Under the pieces are notes generated by a model that searched no databases, was not told the origin of the DNA, and saw nothing but the letters and a program-made list of their open reading frames with translations. From positions 7,306,350-7,370,349 of the forward strand of contig NC_084773.1 of NCBI RefSeq assembly GCF_028858725.1: a stretch of DNA of 64,000 nucleotides, written 5' to 3'. Made by a program: the position numbers and the translations under genes. The first letter of the stretch is position 1. Each line of letters begins with the position of its first letter. Positions 12,901 to 24,900 of the stretch are shown one piece after another. Source of the DNA: Colius striatus. Taxonomy: Eukaryota > Chordata > Aves > Coliiformes > Coliidae.

Positions 12901-15900
12901 AGACAGTAGTAACTTGATACAATGGCAAGAAAGTGAGAAGGATTAGTGAGAGTCTGTAAAAGTTGCTCCAATTCTAGTTATTCCAACAATATTTGCATAA
13001 TATATAAATGCTATTTCTATGTAAAGGCTTAATGTAATGCTACTTAACAACAGAGGTGTTTGCAGACCCTAGTGTGGGGTCTTTGTGGAAACTGATGAGT
13101 GGAGAAAACATAGCTGCTGACCCCCAATCCTACTCCCCATGGCTATCAGCTTCCCCTTTGCCTCACCATTCAGCCTATGGTTTGAAGTTTCCAACAGATT
13201 CATGGGCTCAAGCTTTGCTTTTAAATGGGTGCAAATATTCATGGACATGGTGCATGAGTAAACAAAATCTCACTCGTGTCTGGAGAGGAGTCAGTGCCTC
13301 AAACACTGCATGGAAAAGATCTGGAGTAAAGACCTCTATAAAGGGGCTGATGGACAAGTGTGAGGACAACTGAAACTGCTGACCCAGGAAGCCTCTGGTC
13401 TAAAACCTGCTTTTGGCCCAAGTTAGGAGTACCTTTGCAAGAGGAGTTGTGCTTCTGTCCTTACAGGCGCAAGGGGGTGTTTGGGCCTCCTCTCGGGCGG
13501 TACTTCATCTTCTTCATTGATGACCTGAACATGCCCATGCTGGAGCAATATGGTGCTCAGCCTCCCATCGAGCTGCTGAGGCAGTGGATGGATCACCAGG
13601 GCTGGTACGACAGGAAACACATCGGTATGAACACTGCTCTTGGCAAAAGCTGGCCTGTTGGTAGCTGTGCATACCTGCTGGGGAGGGGGTTTACCTACAA
13701 CTCAGCATTCTTTCCTGGTTTTACACCCTTCAAGGTACTTTTAAGAAGCTGGTGGATATGAATTTTGTCTGTGCCATGGGACCTCCTGGAGGGGGGAGGA
13801 ATGCTGTCACGCCACGCCTCACTCGCCATTTCAACTACCTCTCCTTCACTGAGATGGAGGACAGCAACAAGAAGACCATCTTCTCCACCATCCTGGGCAG
13901 CTGGATGGGTAAGTTCTGCAGACAGCTGCCACCTTCTGCTCACGTTTCATGTCAAGCTGGAGATGATGGAGGCTGGAATACTGATGATCTGATTGAAGTA
14001 GTGGGGCTTGCATTAGTTGCCTGAAGATGTTTATGGGAAAGTGGTGTTTGAATCTCAGCAGAGAGCTCACACACTGTTCAGTCTCGGGGCTGAACTCTGC
14101 TGCTGCAAGTCAGCAAACTTCACCTTTGGCTCTCTCAGTTTCATAAGATGTCCCACAGCCTAGGCCTTTCAGAAAGGGTTTTGATTGTGCTGGAGGATGC
14201 AGATATCCTTCACCTCAGCAGGGGAAGCAGTAACTCAGGACCTTTGTCTTTTTCTAGCTGGACTCCTAGGAGAAAGAAGTCACAGAGATCCAGTGTGTAA
14301 GTAAGCCCAGAATGATGAGAGAGCCTGTGAACAGAACAAGCTGATGGGCACAGCATGGCATAGCTTACCTGTGCCTTCAGCAGACAGACACTCGCCCAGA
14401 CAACAGCCTTCTGTGGAAGCAGAGCCTTCTGTTACTCTCCATCTGCTGCAGCCTGTGGACAGCTGAGCAGGGTGGATCCAAGCATGGTGCTACAGCCACC
14501 CAGGAAAAAAAGGGTTCATTTGGAGTGAAATGAGTCCTCTTCTATTTGACAGGGTGGGAATTCAGGATCATCTTTACAAATGTGCCCTCATCTGCAAATC
14601 TGCCAGTAGGAAGAATAGTGAGCTATGAGAGAAGCGAAGCAGAGCTTTCTGAGTGCTTGCAGTATTCACCAGCATCAGTACCTGACTGAGCTCAGGGGCA
14701 TGCTGACACATCTAGCTGTAACTTCAAAAGAAATCAAAGAATTTTGAAATAATGCCAAAAAAGTGCAAAATGCAAAGGTGTCCCAGGGCTCTGCTTCTCC
14801 AGGAGGGCTTGTAATGAACTTAGTTGGGAGTGAAAAAAGCATTCTGTGCTCTAAACCTGGCAACTGTGTTTCAATCTTGCCAGACTGTTGCACAAGAAAT
14901 TATTCTTCAGTGGCTTTGCATTTGCAGAGTTAATGAATTGTAAGGTGGGTTAGCTAAGAGGGCACTCACACCTTGTAGCTGAAAAGCAGCTGAAACTCCA
15001 CTGTGGGAGTACAAGAAGGTGGAAGGAAAACCTGTCTGGAATATTTCAGGTAGGCATCAATTACCTGTCTGGCAGTGTCTTCTCTCTCCCTGGGACCGCA
15101 GAATTGTTGTGATGCATTCTTCCCTCCTCACATCTCATTCACTTTGGCTGGGAAACTCATGGGCAAACTGTCTGTCCACTGTAGTGAGCATGTGCTTGGT
15201 CAGGTCCTCACAGAGTCTCTGCATAAGAAAACATGTGTTCCTGGTCAAGTCCTAGAAACACTCATGCCACTGAGTGCCACCTGTTTGCACTGCTAGGACC
15301 TTCTGAACCCAGAGGGACCACCTAGGCATGCTCTCCACCTTCCTTTCTCTCTGCAGCAGGAGCACCTGCAGTCAAAGACTTGAATGAGCCCTTGGTTGAT
15401 GCCACTATCAGGTTGTATTTGACCATCACATCCCAGCTGCTGCCCACACCAGCAAAGTCACATTACACCTTCAACCTGAGAGATCTCTCCAAGGTGTTCC
15501 AGGGTATGCTCATGGCTGAGCCCAGCAGCATCGAGGTGAGTCCTCCCCTCAGCACTGCCAGGCCACACAGGACAAGGACAAAAATCTTCCAGATAAGGCC
15601 TCAAACAGGCCTCCATTCCTTGTTGAAGCCGCACATTGGTACTGTACAATGAATGTGGCAACCTCCCCATTGGCTATATTGCCTAGTACCGGTAGCAAAG
15701 GGCCCCCACCAGCAACCCCCAGCCCTTGCTTGGCATGGGAGAAGGTGAGTGGCCCCAGGGAGTCTGTACAACAGAGCCCAGCCATTCAGGGCTGGACAGG
15801 GGATCACGCAGGGTAGAGATGTTGTCCTGTCACCAGCTTGTAGCAATAGAGGCTTCTGCCCCTTCAGCTCTCCTAAAGACCTTGCTGTGGCTCCAGCCTG

Positions 15901-18900
15901 GCCAGTGGCGATTGACTTGTCCCAGGAAGTACTTGGGCCCTGGGTTCTGTTCCCATAAAAGGATCTTTCCCAAAACAACAAGAACTTCTGAAAACAGTAA
16001 AAATTCAGTCAAACTGGGGAAAAGATAAGGACAAGCCACATGAAATTTAAATCAAAGAGAGCCTGACGTATGGACAAATGGGGGGAGGGGATTAGCTGCA
16101 GCTGTAATGAGCTCCCTGCAAAGCAGCTGTTTTGACAAGAGCTGATTTTTGAGAGGAGAAGGGAAAGCAGTTTCTCGTGCCTAGTTCTTTTTCCACTCCA
16201 GCTGCCTTCTAGCAGGAGTGGAGCTGGCCACATGCTGGGCAGGAACTAGCTTTCCTGACAGCAAGGCTCTTCATACTTCTCTGCACCTCTCACGGGGGCG
16301 TTTCGCTTGGATTCCCTGCCAGAACAAAGTGGACCTGCTGAGACTGTGGTACCACGAGAGCTGTCGGGTCTTCTGTGATCGCCTGGTCAGCGAGGATGAC
16401 AGGACCTGGTTTGACAACCTGATGAAGAGGATGATGGAGGAGCTGGGCACCACTTTTCAGGAGGTTGTCCCGTCCCAGCCAGTCCTGTTTGGGGATTTCA
16501 TGGAGCCAGGTGCCAATATCAAACTGTACAAAGCAATCGACAGCCAGGAAAAGGTAAGAGCCCTGGGAATCACTGATCATCAGAACTCTGTTCACATCTT
16601 CCAAATCTTCTGCAAAAAGACAAAAGAACAAAAGAAAAATGTTAACAGTAACCACAGAATTGAAGGTGTCTAGAGTCACAAACCCTCCCAGGGCTCTCCT
16701 GTGAGATCCTTCCCCCCGATGTGGATAGCGACTGCATTTGGGGCGATGGCAAGTTGAGGTGGAGCAAGCTGTCTCTGTGTTGCCATCCTGGGGGCAGCCT
16801 GCTATGCCAAAGCTCTCAGATGAGCTGTGCTTGAGACTGAAAAGTGAAATTTGCTGGAAAGAAATGGCACATTACCCCCAAACAATACTTCTTCTGCCGT
16901 TAAAGACTTCACAATTGACCTTTACAAGTAATTAATGTTACTGCCAGATTCCCTGTTGGAGAAGATACTGCCAGTACTTTGGTAGTGATAATTAGGGAAA
17001 GGCAATGAGCAGTGCATTTTGCACTCATTATCAGAAACAGATGATTATCCTGTTGCCTCTCCTCTTGTGATAGCTGTGTGACAAGGCCTGGTAATTAACT
17101 GAGCTTTCCAATCTCTTTTGCAAAGTAGGTAGGCCTATCCCCCACTGAGGTGAGCACAGCTGAGACAGGCAGACTTACCAAGCTGCTGCACAGGCCGCTG
17201 ATGCACACAGGGCTCTGGCATCTAGGCAGGGATCTCAGCACTGTATGAATTCCAGCTGATGTTGTTTGCCATGGGAGATGACCAAATCTCAGGTCTCTTC
17301 ATGCTTCATCTCCTGGTCTGGCCTGAGGGTGCTGTTGAAGAGAGCCCTGGAACAAGCAGGAGAGAATGCTCCTGCAGCCATTCTGGGCAATGACTGGACC
17401 CAGGAGAGGAGCGTGCACCTCTACACATCTACAGCCAGCAGCCCTTTTCAGACAGGATCCTAACCACAGGATGCAGCAACGGGCATGCTCAGCTATAGAG
17501 CCAGCAGCTCTCCCAGGGGAAGGCCCTGGAACAGTCAGCCAGCCATAAGCTCTTTTATTTCTCCAGGCAAACAGCACTGTTGGGAAGAGCAGACCTTACT
17601 CACTTGCCCAAGTTAGTTTAAAGTCACCATTCAACAGCTGATCCCACCACCATTTACTAAATTCAGCCCAGTTCAGTAGCAATTCCTCTAGGAGCACAGA
17701 GCAAAGACAGCCATCACCTTCCACAAGCAGCTCCTAGGGAGCAACTGAGAGAGCCAGCTGCTCCCAGACCCCGCTGAGCACCAGGTTCTGCCCTGGCAGA
17801 GGCCTGGCTGTACCTACAGAAAGCCACCCACTCCCTCACAGTCCTTATCTGGTAGCCACAAATGACTGTTTCTGCCCACAGCTGATGGTTGTGATTGAGG
17901 ACTACCTGGAGGAGTACAACCAAACCCACACCCCAGAGCTGAAGCTCGTGCTTTTCATGGATGCCCTCCAGCACGTGTGCCGAATCAGCCGGATCCTGCG
18001 GCAGGCTCCAGGGAACGCTCTTCTCCTGGGAGTGGGGGGAAGTGGGAGACAGTCTCTCACCAGGCTGGCATCTCACATGTAAGTCATGCCCTCCTATGCA
18101 CATAATGTGGAGCTGTTTGATCAGGGCTGCCTCCAGAGAATCGCTTTTTCTGCCCTTCCTGCTCCTGGTTTCTCTTTCTCGTTGCTCTCCGACTCTTCAG
18201 ATTTAACACCCTAAGAGCTAGGGCTCAGTTAACATGCACATCTACACTAGAAAAATTGGATGCTTTTGCCTACTAGTAGTTTGGGTTACTGCTATGGGCA
18301 TGCAGGGAATGAGCAAAAGCAGCATGGTCCATGTCAGCTCCCTGGCCTGTGCAGCACTTAGCATGGCAGGGGGACAGATGGGCTGCTTCTGGGGAGCTGG
18401 GTAGCCGGAGGACAAAACCAGGAGCTACTAGCAACAAATGACTGAGTGACACTGGCAGCCTGGCAAGTAGGACTGGTGAGTTTTGGGAACCAAGAGAGCC
18501 TCAAGGGAGAGAAATTGAAGAGGCAGTGAACTAGGCTGAGGAAGAAAATTCTTCCAGCTCTGAGTACAGGGTATGATCCTAGTGAAACCGAACCTAGTGG
18601 TTCCCAGGTGCACCAGCCTCTGAGGGCAGCATTACATAATAATACAGCTTGAGTTGCTCCCTGTGCTCTCTGAAGCACTGGGGAAGCAGTGTGACTCTGT
18701 TAACTCATGGTGTTATACTTCTGGTTTCTAGCTAGCTCAGGTATCTCTGCCTCGGGCAAAACATGCTCTTGGGTTGGTGATTGAACATGCACAAGGACAG
18801 ACATGTGCTCAGGACTCATTGCAGGAAAACAACTTGCTTGAGTCCTCTCCCTCTGAGTCCACAACACAGACTCAGGATTGACAGAAGGAGAGATTTTAAT

Positions 18901-21900
18901 TGGATGTAACTCTACAGGTTTCTCTTTCCTTTAGGGCAGATTATGAGTGTTTCCAGATCGAATTGTCCAAAAATTATGGCATGACTGAGTGGCGAGATGA
19001 TGTGAAGAAGATCATGATGAAGGCAGGCCTTCAGAATCTACCCAAGACCTTCCTATTTGTAGACACACAGGTACAGGAGTATTAGCATGGGCTCCATCTC
19101 AAAAGGGGTCAGAAACACATCTCAAAGCTCAATAAATCCCCCTAAAAGAGGATTGAGGATCAGAAACATATCTCAAAGCTCAATAAATCCCCCTAAAAGA
19201 GGATTGAGGAGCTTGATACAAACCAGGCACAACTTGTATCTCTTAAGGAGCCCATCTTCATCATCTTGTAAAAAAAGCCCCAGGGAAACTAAAGGCAGTG
19301 CATGTGTCTGTGGAGGGAGTGTAGTGGAGTGTTAGTGGGCTTATTCTTCTGATGTTCAAGGAAACTTCTTGCAGCTTCATCCACGGGTTTGGTGAGATCA
19401 AAGATTTTAGACCCAGCTGCTTGAAGCTGAGCACTATTAGAAGTCCAAAGTAACAACAGTCTCTTCAAAGATACCAGTAGATTTAGGGCCCTATACCTGC
19501 TGGTTCCACAGCATAATGTTGGCTTGTTACTGTAAACTGTAACTCACTAATGACTAGGCCAGCTTCTGGAATCCATGGTTATGTTCCCCACAGGCTTTTT
19601 TACTGCCTTCATTATCATGGGAACCAGGTCCCTTCTGGCAGTGCTTAGGGCACTCACAGCAGTGAGATGAGCAGCTGTCAAATGCAGCTCGTTCATACAT
19701 CCTTTTCCCTGCAGTGGAAAGCACGTGTGGGAGAAGAGGGGCAGGGGAGGGTGCATTTAGTCAAGTAGATGGATGCTGTGGAGAGGTGAGTGGAGCTCTG
19801 GAGGGAGATCATCCCACAGACTGTGACACATCCCTACAATTACTCTGTTGTCTCCCACACCAATGAGCTTTATCCTCATAGTGAAGTGTTCTGTGCTGGA
19901 AGAATGGAGACACAGAGCAGCCTGGTGTCTAGGGTCTGGCTGCAATCACTGTGAGGCAAGAAGCAAGGCCCAGAGCTCAATTTGTCTGTAAGGAGACAGT
20001 GAATGAGCAGAAGGATGGTTGTTCTCAGACACACAGCACCACTCCTGAGCTGTCTGAACATGGCTGTTCAACTCAAAATACTGGACAAAGGTCAGAGTAT
20101 GTTTTACTGGAGCAGAGGCTGAGGGCTATAGCTACCCAGAAGTGATCTCCGTGGCCTGTGGAGACACGACTGTCTTATGACTTAGGAAACTGCCTTTTTT
20201 AATCATTATTATTATCCCCTCTCATCTACTTAGATTAAAAACGAATCCTTCCTTGAAGATATCAACAACCTCCTCAACTCAGGTGATGTGCCCAACATTT
20301 ACAACCCTGATGACCAAGAGCAGATCCTGCTGGCCATGAGGGCTGTTGTCCGGGAGCTGGGCCAGCAGCCCACCAAGGCCAACCTGATGGCTGCCTACAC
20401 AGGCCGGGTCCGCAGCAACATCCACATGGTCCTCTGCATGAGGTAGGGTCCAGGGGCAAGGGCTCCAGTCTGGCAATCTTAATTAGTCCCTCCTTGTCCT
20501 TTGCCTTGCATCATTTTGGCTTGGGAGCTCTGTTTCCAAGCCCCTGACTCTGGAGGAGGAGTCAGGTTTGCACACCACGTTCCCATAGGACTGGAGATGG
20601 GGTTTTAATGCTTTCCTGGCTTCAAGGTGAAGTTTGAAAAGTTTCTGAGTATGATTATCTGTGATCCAGATGAAATACAAGCTTCCTGCTTCATGCACCA
20701 CTGAGCTGTCTGCTACAAAAATACCTGGCTAGAATTTGGGGCTCAGTTGCTCATGTTTGCTAGTGGATGTACTGCACAGTTCATGAGCAGCTTGCTTGCC
20801 TGCCAGGAATTATGGGCCATTCCCAGTGCAAGTGGTAGAACTGGGGCCATGACTTTGGTCTGGTGACATGATTTCTGCACTCACCTGCTTCAAGCAGATT
20901 TCAGATCACATTTATTTCTTACCCCTTAAGTGTTCTCCCTAGGGAGGAAGCCATCAAACATCACTTCCCTACCATCTTAGTACTTCCAGGGTACAGCCAG
21001 AGTTTCTAAGGAGTGAACTGTGACACGCACCTTAGGACAGGAACCTTACTGCCTCCACTTTCACTCCCTATTTCCCTCCCTCCTTCTTCCTTGCATTTAT
21101 TCCCTTTCCTTCTTGCTGTGTAAGAGTTCAGGATGGTTCTGGGGAAGTAGGAAAGCTATTTTATCCTTGCATTTCTGATTAGCTGTAACATCTCTTTTCT
21201 GCATGTCTGTCCCTCAGCCCCATTGGAGAAGTCTTCCGTGCCCGCTTGAGACAGTTCCCCTCTCTTGTGAACTGCTGTACCATCAACTGGTTCACTGAGT
21301 GGCCAGCTGAAGCCCTGCAGTGTGTTGCCTCCTCCTTCTTGCACGAGATCCCACATCTTGGTGCCACTACTGAAGATGTCAATGGGATGGTAGGTGCCAC
21401 ACTCAAAACACCTCCTGTATGGTCAGTTTGCCCTGTCTCTAGAAACACATGGACAACAGATGCAGGACACACCTGTAGCAAGGTCCTACCCTGTAGCAGA
21501 AATGTTTCATGGCAGGCTCATTCAAATGCAAAACTGGTTAGCTCTTGTATGCTTTGAAATGGGCATTGTCCATTTATCACCCTCCCTGTGGCACTGAGGC
21601 CCACACACATATATAAGCTCCCCTGCAACTGTACACTTGGGCTCTTTGTAAGCCCCTTGTTCTCTCTCTGGGCATCACAGGCTTCCCTACCCTATGGCCA
21701 GTACTGAATAAGATTCATTCCTTTCTCCTTGTAGATTCAAGTATGTGTAGAAATCCATCAGAGTGTGGCAAAGAAGTGCCAAGTATACCTAGCAGAGCTG
21801 GCCAGGCACAATTATGTCACTCCCAAGAGCTACCTTGAGTTCCTCAGCATCTTCAGTTCCCTGATTGGAAAGAAGAAACAGGAACTGAAGACAGCCAAGA

Positions 21901-24900
21901 ACAGGATGAAAAGTGGCCTGGACAAGGTTTGTCCCTCACCCCCAGGAGAGCTTTGGGCTCCCCTCACCTGCTCTGAGCTGCAGAGATGCAGTGAGATGCC
22001 CTACACAGCTTGTGTGCAGTAGAAGAAAGCTCATACTACAGCAAATGAGGACTATGCCTCCTGTCTGGGCCAGTCTTTCTGAAGGTCTGAAAGTATGATG
22101 GTGCCTAATCTTTGGGGGCCCCACAGACCTTGCTGTAGTTCCTCATCTCTCAGGATGTTCCTTATTAACCATTTAATGGAAAGCCTTAGAACAACTGACA
22201 TTGCTGTGAGCTGCTGAAGTAATGCCCATCATGCTCATCAGCTACTACGATTCAAACCCACCACAGTGCCAGATTGTTGCTTAAGCAGGGACCAGGACAA
22301 GACCTGCCCAGCCCTTTCCTTTCCTGGAGCTTTCTGTGGCTGCTGCCTGTACTCTCACCCTGCTCTGCTCCCACAGCTGCTGCAAACGGCAGAGGATGTG
22401 GCAAGGATGCAGGAGGAGCTGGAGTCCGCCCGCCCTCTCCTGGCACAGGCAGCCAAGGACACGCTGGCAACCATGGAGCAGCTGCAGGTACATGGCTGGG
22501 CAGCCCTGGGCTGGCCCAGGCTGCTCACACCAGACACAGGGCTTGGGGGGGCTTTGCAGGTGTCATACAAAATCCTGCTTCGTCTGACAGTTAAAAGGTC
22601 TCAGATTAGCACAGCAGGTACTGATGCAGAGCAGCCCTGCCACTGAGAATGGCTTTCTGCTCTGGTGTTGGTGGGGGTCTGTCCCTAGCTACTAGCCAGC
22701 TGCTGGCAGCAGCAGTGTCTCACATGCCACGGTCAGACCCCAACTGAGGGGTCATGCAGCCAAGCAACCAGCTCCTTTTCCTTGCTGGTTAGAGCCTTGC
22801 AAGCACAGACTAGCCACACTACTAACACAGTCCTCAGGTGGCCTGAGCAGCTTTAAGCCCAGACTGTTGTTGCTGAAAGAAGTTGTTGCCAAAAGGGATT
22901 GTTGCCCCTCATCCCACCCCCAGAAGCTGCTCCAGCTGGCAGCTTGCCCCTGCTAGCCCAGACCTCAGGGATCACCACAGAGCCACTCGTGCCATTGCAG
23001 AAGAGGAAACTGTCCCGTCACTGTTGGCTGTCACTACCTTCCCTCCTCCTTGTGTTCCTCTGCCTCTCTCCTGCTGTGGGATGGCCAGACTGAGGCAGAG
23101 GGAAGAGAGACACTATCATCACACATCTCTGCATGCAAAGGGGAGAGAGTCGGCACTCTCCCCTGTTCCCACATAGCAGATAAAGATTTGGCTATATTCC
23201 ATGTTCCCTTTACACCTCCTGGTAGTGTTTCAACCCTGGCAATAGGCAAAAGTGACAGTTTTAGAAACAAAACCCAGCCTATCTTCTTACTCCTCCATCT
23301 CCCTACACATTAGCACCCAATATGTATCTGCTTCCTGTGCCAACAGGCTAAATGAGTAGAAGAGCTTATTCCTGCAGGACTAACACTGTTCCAGCACAGC
23401 CAGAGCTGGAGCTTGTGAATGGTCTCCACAGGCTGACAAAAGCCTCCTGTCTGTATGATGGAGGAAGAAGAGATCCTGTCCAGCGTGTCTCTGCTGGAAG
23501 AACACCCATGACCATGGTCCTTACAAGGCCAAAGGGGTGCTCTGGCTCCAGCACACTCCTGAGGCTGTCTCTGGTGTTGCAGGTGGACACAGCTGTGGCT
23601 GAAGAGACAAGAAGTGCTGTGCAGGCTGAAGAGATGAAGGCCAAAATGAAAGCTCAGACTGCCCAAGCCATTGCAGATGATGCTCAGAAAGACTTGGCTG
23701 AAGCTCTCCCAGCCCTGGATGCTGCTCTTGCCAGCCTGAGGAACCTCAACAAAAGTGATGTTACTGAGGTAAGTAGGTTGAGAGGGAGGGTGGCAGAGCT
23801 GGGTCTGGTCCTGGACAGCCTCTCACTTTGCAGCAACTTTCCTTTTGTAAGTTTGTAGCATCCCCAGCATCTCCATCCATCTCCCTGGGCTCAGTTTACA
23901 CAACTGCCCAGAAGCAGTTTTGAAGGGCAGAAGCAGAAACTGGCTCCTGGGTCTTCCTACCTGTTGTTTCCCAGTTGTGCCAGAGGGTGCTGAGGAAGGC
24001 TCACCCCACAGTGCCTGTCCAGGGGGAAGGTGTACCACAATGCAGCCCTGAGCATTGCTGCTAGATCTGTCCCTGTGCTGTGCAGACACAGTCTGAACCA
24101 GCAGGCCCTTGGGAACAGGGATCCCCCACAGGCACAGGAAAGGAAGAGGCAATGGTGGGCTGACTTCAAGAAATACTGGCTTGAAATAGGCTAGTCAGAG
24201 AAAGAAGGGCAATTCTGAGCCTGGCAAGTGTCCCAGCCCTTAGCCAAGTGCAAACTCAGTGAGTGTAACAGCTGTGGGGGGGAGGAACAGGCTCACTGCT
24301 CTGCAAGTGTGAATAACAGACCCTTTTATTCCCCATAAGAGTTACAGAACTCCTTTCCCTAGAAGGTGGGGAAAGACCCAGACAGTGTCAGTCTACTTGC
24401 CCCCAGCACCATCCTCTTGTAGAGCTGGCATGAAGTCTCCTGTCTACACAAGCCTTCCAGTGCCAACTCCCCAGATGAATCAGTTTCTTACCCAACATCT
24501 AACCCACTCACCAGCTTCAGGAAACTCTTCATTTAAGGAATAAGCTCCCTGCTTCTTTTAAGCTCTGCTGCTGGGCCATGACACAAGTAACCTGTCACCA
24601 GAGCCAGGACCATCAGAGTTCTCTCCCAGCCCAACCAAGAGGTGACCCAAGACAGCACTTCAGTGGCAGGGAGCCAGCATTCCTTTGAGCTACTCCTTTG
24701 TGGAGGGCAGCTCCATAGTGGTTCTTTGGAGGAAGCTGCCACCTGCTCGAGCTGCTCCACCACATCCCTCAGCTTCTCCTTGTTGCAGTAATGGTACACG
24801 TAGAGGTTACGCTCTGTCTGCAGGACAGGGCTCTCCAGAGATCTCTGCTTGGCTCTCAAGTCACTCAAGAGGACTTGCAGCTTTTGGCAGAGATTGTTAT

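Noticed and set aside
15360-15535. Alternative DNAH1 exon start at 15360
   Set aside because: When joined to the micro-exon it makes TGA at the junction; it works only if the micro-exon is skipped.
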